A stretch of 52,322 nt of DNA from Streptomyces sp. CT34 (GTDB lineage Bacteria; Actinomycetota; Actinomycetes; Streptomycetales; Streptomycetaceae). Below are positions 49,573 to 52,322 of this stretch, one piece after another. The position numbers and the translations under genes are program-made. The stretch spans positions 643,591 to 695,912 of the forward strand of contig NZ_KN708638.1 of the NCBI RefSeq assembly GCF_000805335.1, read 5' to 3'. Every line of letters begins with the position of its first letter. Position 1 is the first letter of the stretch. The notes beneath the pieces are model-generated. The model had not been told where the DNA came from, searched no databases, and saw nothing but the letters and a program-made list of their open reading frames with translations.

Positions 49573-50901
49573 GTGAGAACGAAACCGGTCAAGACAGTCG
49601 TCGGAGGTCTGGCGCTCCTCTGCGTACTCGGCACCGCGATCGCCCTCGGCAGTGCGCTGACGGGACCAGGCGGCGGCAAAGAGGCCGGCGCGAACGCCCC
49701 GACAACCACCGGCCCGGCCAAGGGGCAAGCGCCCGACAACGCGCCTGGCGGCGGCCCGGCGATGCGTATCGACGGTCCGGACGGCCCGGTGACGCCGAAC
49801 GAGATCACGTCGTTCACCGCACACCTCCAGACCCTCGCCCCGGCCCCCGACAACATCGGCAACAACTGGGCCCAGGGCCACAGCGGGCAAGCGGCCAAAG
49901 CCATGGGAAGGGTCTACGAGATCTCCCACGACCCGGCGATTCTCGACCGGATGATTGGCTTCTGCGACGCCCTGCTCGCCGAGCGCAACGACCTCGCCCC
50001 CAGCCCGGTCGGACAACACACCCTGTGGACCGGCAAGATCGACCCCGCCTGGCCGAACAACGTCACCACTCACCCCATCGGCACCGGCGGCGAGCAAGGC
50101 GACCCGGTCGGCCACCTCGGCAACTGCGCCCGGCAGATCCTCCGGACGCCCGCCATCTGGCACCACCGTGTGCCGACCGGCGACCCGCACCGATACGGCG
50201 CCACCTACCTCGACCGGGCCAAGAAGTACGTCGCGGAAGCCGACGTCGCCGTCGACACACACATCCTGGCGCGGCTGCTGGACGTCTCCCACGGCAACCG
50301 CCAGTACTTCGCGGCGGATTCGCCCTACCAGGGCGGCAAACCGGTGCCCTGGAACCAGCAGATGATGTTCGACTACGGCTTCTCCAACCTGGCGATCGCC
50401 CACCAGATCCTGGGCGACGACGCCCAGCGCGTGGCCCGCTACGACCAGTTGGTCAAGGCCAGCGCGAACTGGTTCTTCTCCACCACCCGCAAGTACACCG
50501 ATCCCGCCGGCAAGCCCGCCTACGACTGGGGCTACTCCCCATCCCGGTCGACCGGCGAGGACTCCAACCACGGCAGCCTGGACTGCGCAGGCATGTACCA
50601 GCTGTACCTCACCGGCAGATACGGCATCACCCCGGCCATGATGACCCCGCTCGCGGACATGTTCGTCGACGTGATGACCAAGGGACCGCACCAGTACGCC
50701 GGACGCGTCAACGGAACGAACGGCCGGGGCCACGGCTCCCCCACCGGCTACCTCCGCGACGGCTTCCTCCCCCTCGCCGAGTTCCGCCCCGACGCCTACC
50801 ACGCCATGCTGACCAACGCTCTCCCCGGCGGCGGCACCACGAACATCGGCTCCTTCTCGGAAGCCCTGATGCTGAAGGGCCGCCGTAGCCACCACCATTG
50901 A
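49573..50901 (+). CDS. exported protein of unknown function, predicted helical-barrel fold
   Basis: 442 residues from GTG 49573. A signal anchor lies at about 9-30 (VVGGLALLCVLGTAIALGSA), followed by a low-complexity Gly/Pro/Ala linker to about residue 65. The rest has repeated helix pairs with aromatic and acidic residues (GRVYEISHDPAILDRMIGFC, YLDRAKKYVAEADVA, FDYGFSNLAIAHQILGDD, ANWFFSTT...YDWGYSP), the look of an alpha/alpha-toroid found in some glycan-degrading enzymes. I do not recognise a specific family or catalytic residues. It ends in HHH. No ribosome binding site is clear at the GTG. Confidence 0.72.
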   Translation: MRTKPVKTVVGGLALLCVLGTAIALGSALTGPGGGKEAGANAPTTTGPAKGQAPDNAPGGGPAMRIDGPDGPVTPNEITSFTAHLQTLAPAPDNIGNNWAQGHSGQAAKAMGRVYEISHDPAILDRMIGFCDALLAERNDLAPSPVGQHTLWTGKIDPAWPNNVTTHPIGTGGEQGDPVGHLGNCARQILRTPAIWHHRVPTGDPHRYGATYLDRAKKYVAEADVAVDTHILARLLDVSHGNRQYFAADSPYQGGKPVPWNQQMMFDYGFSNLAIAHQILGDDAQRVARYDQLVKASANWFFSTTRKYTDPAGKPAYDWGYSPSRSTGEDSNHGSLDCAGMYQLYLTGRYGITPAMMTPLADMFVDVMTKGPHQYAGRVNGTNGRGHGSPTGYLRDGFLPLAEFRPDAYHAMLTNALPGGGTTNIGSFSEALMLKGRRSHHH

Positions 50902-51046
50902 CCGTTCCCAACCGACCAGTTCGCCGGCTCACCCGATCACTGCCCGCCGGGGAACGGGCCGTCCCGGAGCCCGCTCCCATTCCCCACCTGGACGCCTCGA
51001 CGCTTACCGTCAGGAACTTCGGACCGCTCCTCTTCGGACCCTTCTG

Positions 51047-52273
51047 TCAGGCCCCGGGCAGGCCGTCGAGCCGCGCCAATATCTTCTCGATGGATTTGGT
51101 AGCGGTACGTCGCCCTCCCGGCACCCGGCTGCGAAGGGCGAGCAGTTGGGGTGCGAGCGCACGGGCGTCGACGGCGTCGCGCAACTGCATCCACTGGTGG
51201 TGGGCTCCATCCACGGCGGTCTCGACGTCTTGGGCGGTGGGTGCCTGTTCCAGGACATCGAGGCGGGCTTCGGCAGCCTGGAGCCACAACTGGCAGCTGA
51301 GGCACGGATCCTGGGCGACCAACGCGAGGAACGCCCGGACCTCGACCCAGTGGACGGCGGCGAAGGAGGTCGCACCGTACGTCTGCACCGCACGCCGTTC
51401 GGCGGCGGTTGCGAGTTCGGCCGCCTCGCGGTGCCGGCCGGCCTTCGAGAGGGCGGCGATCCGTTCGTGCGGGTCTGCCTCGATGGGCACCAGGGCGTCG
51501 CCGGGTATGGAGACGGGCGAGATGGCCTGTGGTGCCGTCGGCGGGGCTACCGGAACGGGGGCGGCTGGTGCTGGATTCCCGGGCGGCACCGGGACGTTGA
51601 CGGCAACGGGAGCGGGCACCGGCCCGGCGTCGAGAACGAGTGTGGCCTCGGCGACCTCTGCGGCGCGGAGGGCCTCGCAGTGCAGCGCGTGGGGGCCGGA
51701 GCGCCGTCCGGAGCGCAGGATCTGGGCCAGGGCCTGCATGTAGTGGGGCTGGGCGTGCTGCCGGCGGGGCGGGGGCGGGGTGATGACGCCGTAGACGCGG
51801 GTGCCGCCGGGAAGGGCAAGCGGCGGCCCGTCCTTGAGCAGCTGCCAGACGGCGGCGTCGGCGACCAGGTCCACGTACAACGTGGTGACGGTGTCAGGGC
51901 GACGCTGTCGCAGCTCTTGGACGAGCCAGGCCCACGGCAGGGCCGTATAACGGACCGTAGAGGGCGTGGCGCGGGCCAGTGCAAGGTGGACGGCGCGCTG
52001 CTTGCGGTCGAGTTGCAGCTGGCCCGCGATCACGACGGTGAGCGGCCCCTCCGCGGCGGCGGCGCCTCGGATGTGGGTGAGGACGGCCTGGGGGTCGACG
52101 GGGTCGGCCAGTTCGATCAGCGTGGCAGTCGTCGTGCCCGCCCACGCGGCCGGGGGCACGGCGGCGAGCGTGGGCAGCACGCTGCTCGCGTCGGCGAACT
52201 TGCCTTTGCCCGCCGGGGCGGCTGCCAGTAGCAGCACGGTCCCGGGCCGTTCCTGCGCCCCGTTGATCTGCAC
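51047..52273 (-). CDS. protein of unknown function, two-domain
   Basis: 408 residues from GTG 52273. The first half is alpha/beta with hydrophobic strands (GTVLLLAAAP, LTVVIAGQLQ, TVTTLYVDLVADAAVWQLL, TRVYGVITPP), recalling a Rossmann-like or caspase-like fold but with no motif I can name. A proline/alanine-rich linker spans about 215-250 (PVAVNVPVPPGNPAPAAPVP). The C-terminal part is helical and TPR-like (HERIAALSKAGRHREAAEL, AVHWVEVRAFLALVAQDPCL). Such proteins sit beside regulators in Streptomyces genomes, but the neighbour on that side is outside the window. No function is assigned. Confidence 0.7.
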   Translation of the reverse strand: MQINGAQERPGTVLLLAAAPAGKGKFADASSVLPTLAAVPPAAWAGTTTATLIELADPVDPQAVLTHIRGAAAAEGPLTVVIAGQLQLDRKQRAVHLALARATPSTVRYTALPWAWLVQELRQRRPDTVTTLYVDLVADAAVWQLLKDGPPLALPGGTRVYGVITPPPPRRQHAQPHYMQALAQILRSGRRSGPHALHCEALRAAEVAEATLVLDAGPVPAPVAVNVPVPPGNPAPAAPVPVAPPTAPQAISPVSIPGDALVPIEADPHERIAALSKAGRHREAAELATAAERRAVQTYGATSFAAVHWVEVRAFLALVAQDPCLSCQLWLQAAEARLDVLEQAPTAQDVETAVDGAHHQWMQLRDAVDARALAPQLLALRSRVPGGRRTATKSIEKILARLDGLPGA

Positions 52274-52322
52274 ATCCGCACCGTATCTGTCGACCGGTCG
52301 GCGGCGGCAGGCAGGGCGGCGC

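Noticed and set aside
1..52322. CRISPR arrays, tRNA or rRNA genes, intact insertion sequences
   Set aside because: No regularly spaced repeats, cloverleaf-like segments with CCA-type ends, or transposase motifs were seen.

Overview
The window is high-GC DNA with strong G/C bias at third codon positions, many GTG starts, frequent ATGA/GTGA stop-start overlaps and families typical of Streptomyces or a close relative (TioE-type MerR, XRE-TPR regulators, RsbW-like ATPases, acyl-CoA carboxylase epsilon). No rRNA, tRNA, CRISPR array, intact insertion sequence or origin was recognised.

Layout. 1-9.5 kb: a LuxR-type regulator cut by the window edge, a secreted beta-sandwich protein, a MOSC protein, a GNAT acetyltransferase, a decayed UbiX/luciferase-like gene fusion, an NADPH:quinone-type reductase, an erythromycin-esterase-like protein with a divergent MerR regulator, and a DeoR regulator. 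9.8-16 kb: a complete carbohydrate/polyol ABC importer (lipoprotein, two permeases, ATPase), an anti-sigma-like ATPase and a SorC regulator behind an unusual 20-bp tandem repeat. 16-19.1 kb: a second esterase-like gene preceded by a 17-codon ORF and hairpins that look like an attenuator, then AraC and VOC genes.

19.2-43.2 kb is the centrepiece, a putative biosynthetic gene cluster. Regulators (XRE-TPR, an OmpR-type winged-helix protein with no complete receiver, an RsbW-like ATPase) and an AMP-forming acyl-CoA ligase come first. Then a minus-strand tailoring operon, transcribed from 32857 down to 24537: hotdog thioesterase, covalent-FAD oxidoreductase, Baeyer-Villiger monooxygenase, HSL-family esterase, aldehyde dehydrogenase, PanD and an AsnB-like amidotransferase. 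Divergent from it, 33277-43213 encodes a discrete FAS/type II PKS: AcpS-like protein, malonyl transferase, ketoreductase, ACP, dehydratase, a GcvT-like protein, a ketosynthase fused to a chain-length-factor-like domain, a second AcpS-like protein, an SDR, a DHA2 exporter and an orphan carboxylase epsilon subunit. No enoyl reductase is present, so an unsaturated (polyene) acyl chain is the natural prediction; PanD suggests beta-alanine and AsnB suggests a carboxamide. The BVMO/esterase/oxidase/dehydrogenase set could trim or oxidise the chain end. The product is inferred, not recognised.

43.4-52.3 kb: two small paralogous secreted OB-like proteins with near-matching terminators, an MMPL exporter with a divergent TetR regulator, a PolX-family DNA polymerase with PHP domain, an exported predicted helical-barrel protein and a large protein of unknown function.
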